Shown here: positions 1 through 5,423 of the stretch, piece after piece
Numbering within the stretch: the first letter of the stretch is position 1
Layout: each line of letters opens with the position of its first letter
Source: Anaerolineales bacterium UBA2317
GTDB taxonomy: Bacteria; Chloroflexota; Anaerolineae; Anaerolineales; Villigracilaceae
Length of the DNA: 5,423 bases
Assembly: GCA_002345215.1 (NCBI GenBank)
Contig: DDVH01000025.1
Location: 77,470-82,892 of the forward strand
Reading direction: 5' to 3'
The notes under the pieces: model-generated
Seen by the model: only the letters and a program-made list of their open reading frames with translations
Told to the model about the DNA's origin: nothing
Databases searched by the model: none
Position numbers and translations under genes: made by a program

Positions 1-2580
1 ACCATCGTTCAAAGTCTCATCCCAAAATAAAACGGAATAACTTCTTGCGCGTGAGTCTTCTGGAATTTGGAAAGTGATAGTAACAGTCCCATCTTCATTG
101 AGAATGGTATTGCCTTCGCCATCTGTCAAACTGGTAGAAATACCAGCCACAAACTCTACACCGGCTCCTAAAGATGAGGGTAAGTCTTCTTCAAGCACAC
201 CTTCTAAATTACTAAACCCTTCAAACGGACAGCCAACTTTAATCCATGTGCCATTGGGCAATTCTAAAATGGTATTAGAAAATAAATCACAATCTTGTTC
301 TACTGGCGTACCACCAGTAAAGGGTACTTGCACAACATTATTAGGCTTTGTTGGTGGTTTGGGTTCACTTGGTTCTTTTTCTGGACAATTTTCTGGGGCA
401 GTTAAGTCGAGTAAATAATCACCCAAGCCATTGCCACCGAATGTAGCAGGGTTGACGAATACCAACGTACCTTCAGGTCCGGGCACAACCACCAAACCAT
501 ATTCACCATTATTTGTATATGTTCCGCCATCCACATTCACAGCAATATTGATGACATCATCTTCAGATTTTATACAGCCATTGGTTTGAGATGTATAAAC
601 TTCGACACCATTGACGCCATTCTGGTCGGCAGTCACATTGACTAAATCTACTTGTTCTTTCGCTACGATGACTAAACCCGCTTCAGTATTTGACTGGAAG
701 ATGCTATCGCTAACGAAGACGTTTAGCCCTGATAGGAATGCGCCAAATTTGGTTATATTATTTCCAGTAACGGTCACATCCTCAACATTCACTTCACCTT
801 GGCTTGAGGTGGCATAAATTCCATAACTACCATTTTCTACAAAGTCACCACCGGTGATAAATACATTTCCAGAACCATAAGCATTCAAATATGCACCCTT
901 TGAAGCATTATTGGATGCTTCAACATCTGTCAGGGTAATATCGCCATCATACGTTTTGGCTTGAATACCAAAAGTTCCATTGCCGTTAAATTGACTGGTA
1001 TCTGATACTGATACATTGCCAGTTCCATTGGTTAACAAAACTACACCAGCACCAAATTGATTGTTATTTGCAACTACATTGGTCAAGGTGATGTTTCCAC
1101 CATTGCTCGTAGCATATAAGCCGGGGTCTTGCGGGAAGTTGAAATGGACATTGTCATTAAACTGACTGTCTGTTACTGTAATGTCGCCCACTGCGTCCAA
1201 GTACGCACCATTTGTCCCGTTGTATGAAGCGATGACGTTATTGAGTGTAATCGTGCTTCCAGAGTCAATGTGTAAACCAGTCCAAGTGTTGCCTGTGGTA
1301 TCGCTGTCACCAAATGTGCTATCGTTTATATTAACATATCCAGTGCCGTACGTTGAACCTAACACTGCGCCAGTTCCGTTATTGTTTACGGTTACATTGT
1401 CTAGGTCAATGTTCCCATCGGTGAGAACATCTAAGCCATATCCATTTTGATTATCAGAAAATTCACTATCAGAAATGTTGACGTTGCCTGTACCGTTATC
1501 ATCAGCGCTGGTTAATAAAGCGCCGTCTAAGTCATTACCATTTGCTTCGGTATTGTTAATAGTGATACCGCCACCAGAATCAACAATCAAACCAGTGAAA
1601 CTATTATTATTGAATACATTTGTTGTGCCACTAGTAATCGTTACTGAACCATTCCCATCACACAAGCCAGAGACATTGTTATAAATACAAGTATCTATAA
1701 AAGCACCTGTCAACGTGTTGTTTGATGCTGAAACAGTTTCCAGTGTTACTGTTCCACCTGATTCAACTTGTAAACCATTGGTTGCGTTGTTATTGAATTC
1801 ACTTTCAGTAATGTTGACATTACCAGTTGTATCAATGACTGCACCATCACCGAACCCAAATGAGTTTGTGGTTGTGCCATTCACTGAAACATTATCGAGT
1901 GCAATGTTTCCAGTATTGCTCACAAACAAACCAAAGCCTGCGCCATCAGTTGCGTTAATGTCAAGGTCGTTCAGCGTGATATTTCCATTCCAATTAACAA
2001 AAACCATAGAAACATCTAAAGAAGATGTGCCTGTGATATTGCCACCACCATGTACACCATCCCAACCGCCATTAATAGTCAGGTTGTTATTACTTAAGTT
2101 GGTCAGTACATTACCATCAAATTCAATTTGGGCATTGTCGTTACCATCATAGCCATCTTCCACCCAGATGACACCGTTGCCAGTGTAGCTTCCGCCATTT
2201 AATTCAATTAATAAAGAAGCAAAATCTGAAAAAGGAGGAGTACAACCTACGCCACCAGGGTTTACACCTTCTGGACACCACATTGGGTCACTGTTTGAAA
2301 TAATTTCTGCGGCTTCTTCAGTAGCTAAAGGCTCTGCTTCGCCCTCTTCATTTACTACGACAATTTCAGTTCCTTCAGGAGCTTGTTCGAGTATTTCAGG
2401 AACAGTAATTTCTTCTACAGGTTCAGTTGTTTCTTCTGTAGTTTCATTTGTAGTTTCCTCACTAGTTGGTTCAGGAGGTGTGCCTTCGTCGGCATATACA
2501 ACAGTCGGACCAATTGCACTTGCTACCAACGCCATAATCATTGCCAATGTTAGCATCATTAAATTGATATTGCGTTTCAT
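1..2580 (-). CDS. Secreted right-handed parallel beta-helix repeat protein, C-terminus beyond the window
   Basis: The frame is open from an ATG at 2578-2580 to the left edge: 860 codons with no stop, so the gene is 3'-partial. The start is supported by an AAGAGGA ribosome site and two promoters upstream. Residues 1-30 form a signal peptide: basic MKRN, a hydrophobic core at about 6-22, and a VYA|DEG cleavage site after residue 30. Residues 33-100 are a Thr/Glu-rich acidic linker. Residues 101-125 hold a short WCPEG...GC module. About 20 beta-helix coils follow (199-728), rich in Asn, Gly and Thr, with Asn-ladder patterns such as GNITL, DSxF and NNN. Next come a Pro/Lys/Glu-rich linker (729-748) and a predicted beta-rich C-terminal domain (about 750-860+). 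All eight cysteines (102, 113, 298, 307, 669, 732, 764, 784) lie in the exported part and could form disulfides. I see no catalytic signature. The fold assignment is firm; function is unknown. A surface adhesin, a structural exoprotein or a carbohydrate-active protein are all possible. Confidence 0.9.
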   Translation of the reverse strand, partial: MKRNINLMMLTLAMIMALVASAIGPTVVYADEGTPPEPTSEETTNETTEETTEPVEEITVPEILEQAPEGTEIVVVNEEGEAEPLATEEAAEIISNSDPMWCPEGVNPGGVGCTPPFSDFASLLIELNGGSYTGNGVIWVEDGYDGNDNAQIEFDGNVLTNLSNNNLTINGGWDGVHGGGNITGTSSLDVSMVFVNWNGNITLNDLDINATDGAGFGLFVSNTGNIALDNVSVNGTTTNSFGFGDGAVIDTTGNVNITESEFNNNATNGLQVESGGTVTLETVSASNNTLTGAFIDTCIYNNVSGLCDGNGSVTITSGTTNVFNNNSFTGLIVDSGGGITINNTEANGNDLDGALLTSADDNGTGNVNISDSEFSDNQNGYGLDVLTDGNIDLDNVTVNNNGTGAVLGSTYGTGYVNINDSTFGDSDTTGNTWTGLHIDSGSTITLNNVIASYNGTNGAYLDAVGDITVTDSQFNDNVHFNFPQDPGLYATSNGGNITLTNVVANNNQFGAGVVLLTNGTGNVSVSDTSQFNGNGTFGIQAKTYDGDITLTDVEASNNASKGAYLNAYGSGNVFITGGDFVENGSYGIYATSSQGEVNVEDVTVTGNNITKFGAFLSGLNVFVSDSIFQSNTEAGLVIVAKEQVDLVNVTADQNGVNGVEVYTSQTNGCIKSEDDVINIAVNVDGGTYTNNGEYGLVVVPGPEGTLVFVNPATFGGNGLGDYLLDLTAPENCPEKEPSEPKPPTKPNNVVQVPFTGGTPVEQDCDLFSNTILELPNGTWIKVGCPFEGFSNLEGVLEEDLPSSLGAGVEFVAGISTSLTDGEGNTILNEDGTVTITFQIPEDSRARSYSVLFWDETLNDG
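574..1824 (-). repeat. Two-coil (A/B) alternating beta-helix repeat inside the secreted protein
   Basis: Residues 253-669 consist of about 18 coils of 23-35 residues that alternate between two types. Type A reads roughly GNVxIxDSxFxxN...GLxV (for example from residues 253, 365, 414, 465, 521, 571 and 619). Type B reads roughly GxITLxNVxAxxN...GAxL (for example from 276, 337, 389, 441, 494, 546, 595 and 642). Together they make nine AB pairs of roughly 46-60 residues. The coil starting at 276 carries an insertion with two cysteines (298 and 307). The copies are strongly diverged in DNA, so this is an old protein-level repeat rather than a recent tandem duplication. Confidence 0.75.
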
Positions 2581-2583
2581 AAA

Positions 2584-2590
2584 TCCTCTT
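2584..2590 (-). promoter_or_regulatory. Ribosome binding site of the beta-helix gene
   Basis: On the minus strand the bases before the ATG read AAGAGGATTTATG. The AAGAGGA core is purine-rich and complementary to the 16S rRNA tail, with a short 3-base gap to the start. It fixes the ATG at 2578-2580 as the start, in agreement with the signal peptide beginning there. Confidence 0.7.
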
Positions 2591-2621
2591 CTTAATAATG
2601 AATTTGTAAAAAACCTGCAAT

Positions 2622-2650
2622 ATCGTAGTTTGTAAGTAAGTCAACGTCAA
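2622..2650 (-). promoter_or_regulatory. Proximal sigma70-type promoter of the beta-helix gene
   Basis: Minus strand: TTGACG (2645-2650) as the -35 box, a 17-base spacer, then TACGAT (2622-2627) as the -10 box. The -35 matches the consensus at 5 of 6 positions and the -10 at 4 of 6, with ideal spacing. Transcription would start near 2615, giving a leader of about 35 bases that carries the ribosome site. Assigned from sequence match only. Confidence 0.55.
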
Positions 2651-2661
2651 CAAATTTTGCA

Positions 2662-2690
2662 ATTATTTGATTAACACTTCTGTAAGTCAA
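2662..2690 (-). promoter_or_regulatory. Distal sigma70-type promoter of the beta-helix gene
   Basis: Minus strand: TTGACT (2685-2690), a 17-base spacer, then AATAAT (2662-2667). Each box matches the consensus at 5 of 6 positions. It lies exactly 40 bp upstream of the proximal promoter and points the same way, so the gene may have tandem promoters. The word TTGACTTAC that begins here recurs at 2636-2644, next to the proximal -35 box. Confidence 0.5.
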
Positions 2691-2742
2691 GTAAATGAAT
2701 CACTTAAAATATATTTTGAATGTATGTTAACAAGCAAATGAA

Positions 2743-2783
2743 GGTTATACTATTCGGTATCATTAGTACTCTGGTTATACAAT
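2743..2783 (+). promoter_or_regulatory. Weak candidate promoter region of the M50 protease gene, with duplicated GGTTATAC
   Basis: GGTTATAC occurs at 2743-2750 and again at 2773-2780, 30 bp apart. The second copy runs into TATACAAT, which offers a -10 box (TATACA or TACAAT) that would start transcription near 2788, about 20 bases before the ATG. The first copy contains TATACT (2746-2751), another -10-like hexamer. Neither has a convincing -35 box at 16-18 bases: the best at the right distance is TTCGGT (2753-2758), which is poor. The duplicated word could be two -10 elements or a repeated regulator site; I cannot tell which. Confidence 0.3.
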
Positions 2784-2799
2784 ACTTTACTAAATTGAT

Positions 2800-2805
2800 A
2801 GGTGA
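2800..2805 (+). promoter_or_regulatory. Ribosome binding site of the M50 protease gene
   Basis: AGGTGA followed by CTC and the ATG at 2809. AGGTGA is the 3' part of the extended Shine-Dalgarno sequence (GGAGGTGA), which explains the short gap. It supports the start at 2809. Confidence 0.65.
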
Positions 2806-2808
2806 CTC

Positions 2809-3549
2809 ATGTTTCTCTTCCAAGTTCCCCCACCCACTCGCTTTGACTTAAACTTTTCTGTTGCAGGGATTCGTGTACGCGTGCATCCGCTGTTTTGGGT
2901 AATTGCACTTCTATTAGGCACAGGCTCTACAAATCTTTTGCTTATTGCGATTGCAATTTTCGTTATCTTCGTTTCTATCCTCGTGCATGAGTTGGGACAT
3001 GCTTTCGCATTCCGCAGGTTTGGACAAGATTCATATATTATTTTGCACATGATGGGCGGTTTGGCTGTGCCAGAATCTTCTCCTTATGGAGAAAACGTGA
3101 GATTGACTCCAAATCAAAATATTTTTATTTCATTGGCAGGTCCAATTGCAGGTTTTTTACTCGCATTAGTCGTCATCCTACTTGGCATTGGGCTTGGCGG
3201 ACAATTGGTTTTCTCTGTTTTTTTTAGATTCCTCCCCATCCCTGCTGTGGTTTTGCCTTATGAGTTTGGCATGTTAGATAGAGTGTTTGCTTTGTTTGTA
3301 TTTATCAACTTTTTCTGGGGACTTATCAACTTGTTACCTGTCTTCCCCCTTGATGGTGGTAATGTAGCACGCTATACATTAATCCAAACTGACCCAATCA
3401 ATGGTTTACGAAATTCGCTCTGGCTTTCTGTAATTACCGGTGCGATTATTGCCATTGCAGGTTTTGTCCTATTGGGTAGCATTTATATGGCGTTTTTGTT
3501 TGGGTATTTGGCGTTTCAGAGTTATCAGGCACTGCAATACCGGTTTTGA
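2809..3549 (+). CDS. Site-2 protease family (M50) intramembrane zinc metalloprotease
   Basis: A complete 246-aa integral membrane protein of the M50/S2P family, whose members cut substrates within or next to the membrane using a zinc ion. The zinc motif HELGH is at residues 60-64, with E61 as the catalytic base. The second family motif, NLLPVFPLDGG, spans 174-184, with D182 as the third zinc ligand. LAGP at 109-112 is also typical, as is the N-terminal GIRVRVHPLFW stretch (20-30). Hydrophobic segments fall at about 27-59, 104-135, 155-180 and 203-235. At this length it is the bare catalytic core: no PDZ domain and no CBS pair. The start is supported by AGGTGA three bases upstream. It diverges from the beta-helix gene and converges on the phosphatase gene, so it is probably a single-gene transcript. 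All catalytic residues are present, so it should be active. Its substrate cannot be read from the sequence; anti-sigma factors and signal-peptide remnants are known substrates in the wider family. Confidence 0.93.
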   Translation: MFLFQVPPPTRFDLNFSVAGIRVRVHPLFWVIALLLGTGSTNLLLIAIAIFVIFVSILVHELGHAFAFRRFGQDSYIILHMMGGLAVPESSPYGENVRLTPNQNIFISLAGPIAGFLLALVVILLGIGLGGQLVFSVFFRFLPIPAVVLPYEFGMLDRVFALFVFINFFWGLINLLPVFPLDGGNVARYTLIQTDPINGLRNSLWLSVITGAIIAIAGFVLLGSIYMAFLFGYLAFQSYQALQYRF

Positions 3550-3643
3550 GATTTAAGAGTTTAGCCACAGAGAACACAGAGTTCACAGAGATTTTTAAAA
3601 GATTTTCTCAAAGACCTCTGTGAACTCCGTGGCTAACAAATCT
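3549..3643. repeat. Intergenic imperfect palindrome of 9-bp CACAGAG units between convergent genes
   Basis: The left arm holds three CACAGAG units at 9-bp period (3566-3572, 3575-3581, 3584-3590), preceded by TTAGC. The right arm is the reverse complement of a two-unit version (3616-3636). Inner pairing is GAGTTCACAGAG (3579-3590) with CTCTGTGAACTC (3616-3627), 12 perfect bp. Outer pairing is TTAGCCAC (3561-3568) with GTGGCTAA (3629-3636). The extra left unit is left as a bulge. A further 6-bp inverted match, AGATTT (3549-3554) and AAATCT (3638-3643), marks the edges and touches both flanking stop codons. The loop is about 25 bases and AT-rich. The form suggests a dispersed REP- or MITE-like intergenic element. 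I recall similar CCACAGAG...-type repeats in other genomes, but copy number here cannot be judged. Confidence 0.75.
3561..3636. terminator. Possible bidirectional terminator hairpin
   Basis: The 12-bp perfect inner stem plus the outer 8-bp stem would fold in RNA from either strand, and it sits directly after both convergent stop codons. No clean run of T follows the stem in either direction (downstream is CAAATCTAAATTC on the plus strand and ACTCTTAAATC on the minus). A classic intrinsic terminator is therefore not proven. The hairpin may simply stall polymerase or protect the 3' ends. Confidence 0.4.
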
Positions 3644-5423
3644 AAATTCTTCTTATTGCCAACATCGTCAAATCATCCCCCAATGGAACGGATTCGATAA
3701 AATCATTCAAGCACTCTTCAATGGCAAGTAAAGCCTCATCAGGTGTGTTTGAGTTTAACGACTTCATCACATCTAACAAGCGAGTTTCACCAAACAAATC
3801 ATTATTGGGTGAAAAGGCTTCTGTTAAACCATCGGTATAAAGTAGCAAAGTTTCACCGACATTTAATAAAATTTCCTTTTGATTAACATTCGGGCTTTCA
3901 GTTGCACCTAGTGCCACAGCCGTGCGAGATAATTTCTCAACTTCATTATTTGCTCGTAACAAATACGGCGGATTATGACCTGCATTTACATAAGTGAACT
4001 TTCCTGTTTCAACATTTAACTCACCATATACAGCCGTTACAAACATACCTTGTTGTGTATCAGGCAATAACAAATCATTCACGCGCTTTAATGCTTCGGC
4101 TGGTGATGTTGTTTCTAATACAGCCGCACGCACCAATGTTCTCGTCAATGCCATGAACAACGCGGCTGGCATACCTTTATCTGCAACATCGGCAATAAAG
4201 ATACCAAGTTTATTATTTGGCAATTCAATCAAATCATAAAAGTCACCGCCCACTTGACGTGCCGTGCGCCAACGGGTTGCAATTTGCCAATTGGGATGCG
4301 TCGGTAAAATGCTGGGGATAAACGTCTGTTGAATTTGGCGAGCAAGTTGAACTTCAGTCTCGAGGCGTTCGCGTACTACCATCTCTTGTTGTAACAAATC
4401 ATTTTGAATCGCAAGCGCGGCTTGTTGAGCAATACCTTGAATAATTTCAATACGACGCGAGCGGAAGCGTTGTCCGTTTTCTTTTTCTTCGATTAACATC
4501 ACACCAAACAAATCATTTTTGATAGATAACGGAACCGCGATTAATAAACGGTCAGCATTCATCATATCCGCTTCATCCTGGAATTGTGGCTGAATCTGCA
4601 ACCAATCTTTTGGCTTCGCCTCAGGCGTGAGTGCATGTGTTACCAACATATTTTCTTGCAATGTAAAACCTAACAACGGAAAAACTTCTAAAGAAAATTC
4701 TTTTTCGGTCATAATGGTTTCTTCATCTTCTGAAAAACCATATTCTTGTGAAGCATCAAAAGTTTCGTGTTCATTATCCCAACGATATAACGCCACACGT
4801 TTTACACCGACCAAAATCGGCATGATACGCACAATGGAATTTAAGATTTCATTCAAATCACTTGACCCAACCACTGCTTGCGCCACTTGCAACAAAGCGG
4901 CGGATGCGTATGCTTGTTCTTGGGCTGAATCAAACAAACGTGCGTTTTCAATTGCAACGGCGGCATAATTTGCAAACGTAGCAGATATGGCTTGTGCTTC
5001 GTGACCGTATCTGCCCGGCGCATGATGCGCCAATGTTAACAAACCTAGTTGTCTATCACCAACTCGTAATGGCGCAACAATAGATGAATAGTTTTTGTCG
5101 TACCCTGCTGTAATTCCGCCAGGCCACATTGGGTCTTCTGGCTTGCGAATGATAGGAGATTCAGACATCATAGCATCTATCATCGAATATAAAGAATCAG
5201 GATAAGCCATGCAAGTTGATTCAAGTTGTTCAGCATCAATCCCACGCACAGCCGAAAGACATAATTTATCATCTTCTAACAACCAAATCGCAGAAATATC
5301 TACGGGCAAGTTGCGGTCTAATTCGGTCAGAATGGTTTGCAATACTTCATCTACACTCACGTTACTAGAAACCAAACCTGCTACTTCTCTTAAACTATCA
5401 GCAATTTGCCTACGCCATTGTTC
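3642..5423 (-). CDS. GAF-GAF-PP2C (SpoIIE/RsbU-type) serine phosphatase, N-terminus beyond the window
   Basis: 593 residues are visible and the frame has no stop up to the right edge, so the gene is 5'-partial. A TTG at 5373-5375 could be taken as a start, but the 16 codons before it (EQWRRQIADSLREVAG...) continue a helix typical of the linker leading into a GAF domain. Domains in visible numbering: GAF 1 at about 25-160, GAF 2 at about 175-345, an RsbU-like linker helix with ARQIQQTFIPSILP (361-374), and the PP2C/SpoIIE phosphatase at about 380-593. The metal-binding acidic residues are present: GGDFYD (D394), ADVADKG (D412), YTDG (D531) and GDDLT (D583/D584), as is NAGHNPP (480-486). It should be an active Mn/Mg-dependent serine phosphatase. 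Family members typically dephosphorylate an anti-anti-sigma (STAS) protein in a partner-switching circuit, with GAF domains sensing a ligand. No STAS or anti-sigma partner is in the window, and the visible part has no membrane segment. The gene ends with TAG at 3642-3644. Confidence 0.92.
   Translation of the reverse strand, partial: EQWRRQIADSLREVAGLVSSNVSVDEVLQTILTELDRNLPVDISAIWLLEDDKLCLSAVRGIDAEQLESTCMAYPDSLYSMIDAMMSESPIIRKPEDPMWPGGITAGYDKNYSSIVAPLRVGDRQLGLLTLAHHAPGRYGHEAQAISATFANYAAVAIENARLFDSAQEQAYASAALLQVAQAVVGSSDLNEILNSIVRIMPILVGVKRVALYRWDNEHETFDASQEYGFSEDEETIMTEKEFSLEVFPLLGFTLQENMLVTHALTPEAKPKDWLQIQPQFQDEADMMNADRLLIAVPLSIKNDLFGVMLIEEKENGQRFRSRRIEIIQGIAQQAALAIQNDLLQQEMVVRERLETEVQLARQIQQTFIPSILPTHPNWQIATRWRTARQVGGDFYDLIELPNNKLGIFIADVADKGMPAALFMALTRTLVRAAVLETTSPAEALKRVNDLLLPDTQQGMFVTAVYGELNVETGKFTYVNAGHNPPYLLRANNEVEKLSRTAVALGATESPNVNQKEILLNVGETLLLYTDGLTEAFSPNNDLFGETRLLDVMKSLNSNTPDEALLAIEECLNDFIESVPLGDDLTMLAIRRI

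Noticed and set aside
74..2152. Several plus-strand reading frames of 68-145 codons (74-418, 611-817, 1181-1450, 1475-1684, 1715-2152)
   Set aside because: All are antisense to the continuous 860-codon minus-strand gene, lack clear ribosome sites and have biased Ser/Pro/Thr/Val composition as expected from the complement of an Asn/Gly/Thr repeat gene.
1..2580. Autotransporter adhesin (type V secretion) as the identity of the beta-helix protein
   Set aside because: No outer-membrane beta-barrel is visible, the C-terminal part seen is a small soluble domain, and the genome style suggests a phylum where this export route is not expected. The missing C-terminus leaves it formally open.
2471..2662. 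63-codon minus-strand frame overlapping the start of the beta-helix gene
   Set aside because: It is out of frame with the signal peptide, begins upstream of the mapped promoter boxes and overlaps them, and ends in a nonsense reading of the beta-helix start.
2790..3050. 86-codon minus-strand frame
   Set aside because: It is antisense to the clearly recognisable M50 protease, including its HELGH region, and has no sign of coding on its own.
3549..3643. CRISPR-like array from the repeated CACAGAG units
   Set aside because: The units are 7 bases at 9-bp period with 2-base gaps and are arranged as an inverted pair, so there is no spacer structure.
3794..4514. The word ACAAATCATT repeated four times on the plus strand (near 3794, 4069, 4396 and 4505)
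   Set aside because: Each copy lies in the phosphatase gene and encodes Asn-Asp-Leu in the same codons (NDLF or NDLL). It is a coincidence of protein sequence and codon choice, not a DNA site.
3994..4968. Plus-strand frames at 3994-4239 and 4627-4968
   Set aside because: Both are antisense to the GAF/PP2C phosphatase, whose motifs are intact through these stretches.

Overview
The window looks like a chromosomal piece of a fairly AT-rich member of the Chloroflexota, most likely class Anaerolineae. This is an inference from style rather than from a marker gene. It rests on a secreted Asn/Gly/Thr-rich beta-helix protein with a Thr/Glu-rich linker, a multi-GAF RsbU/SpoIIE-type phosphatase, a minimal M50 protease, and a CACAGAG-type intergenic palindrome of a kind I associate with such genomes. 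No rRNA, tRNA, CRISPR array, transposase or phage gene is visible.

Layout. (1) Positions 1-2580, minus strand: one uninterrupted reading frame of 860 codons that runs off the left edge. It encodes an exported right-handed parallel beta-helix protein whose C-terminus lies outside the window. All plus-strand reading frames in this stretch are antisense shadows of it. (2) Positions 2581-2808: a 228-bp divergent intergenic region. It has two well-formed sigma70-like promoters in tandem firing left into the beta-helix gene, a 12-bp AT palindrome, a duplicated GGTTATAC word, and weaker promoter signals for the right-hand gene. (3) Positions 2809-3549, plus strand: a complete 246-aa site-2-protease (M50) membrane metalloprotease. 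(4) Positions 3550-3641: a convergent gap almost filled by an imperfect palindrome built of 9-bp CACAGAG units. Its ends touch the stop codons of both flanking genes. (5) Positions 3642-5423, minus strand: a GAF-GAF-PP2C (SpoIIE/RsbU-type) serine phosphatase. It has no start inside the window, because the frame stays open to the right edge; the TTG at 5373-5375 is an internal codon.

The three genes are transcribed independently (divergent, then convergent) and do not form an operon. Each has an envelope or signalling theme: a secreted surface protein, an intramembrane protease and a sensor-type phosphatase. Nothing in the sequence proves that they act together. The two most interesting observations are the strict two-coil (A/B) alternation of the beta-helix over about 18 coils, and the palindrome whose arms differ by exactly one 9-bp unit and which abuts both stop codons.
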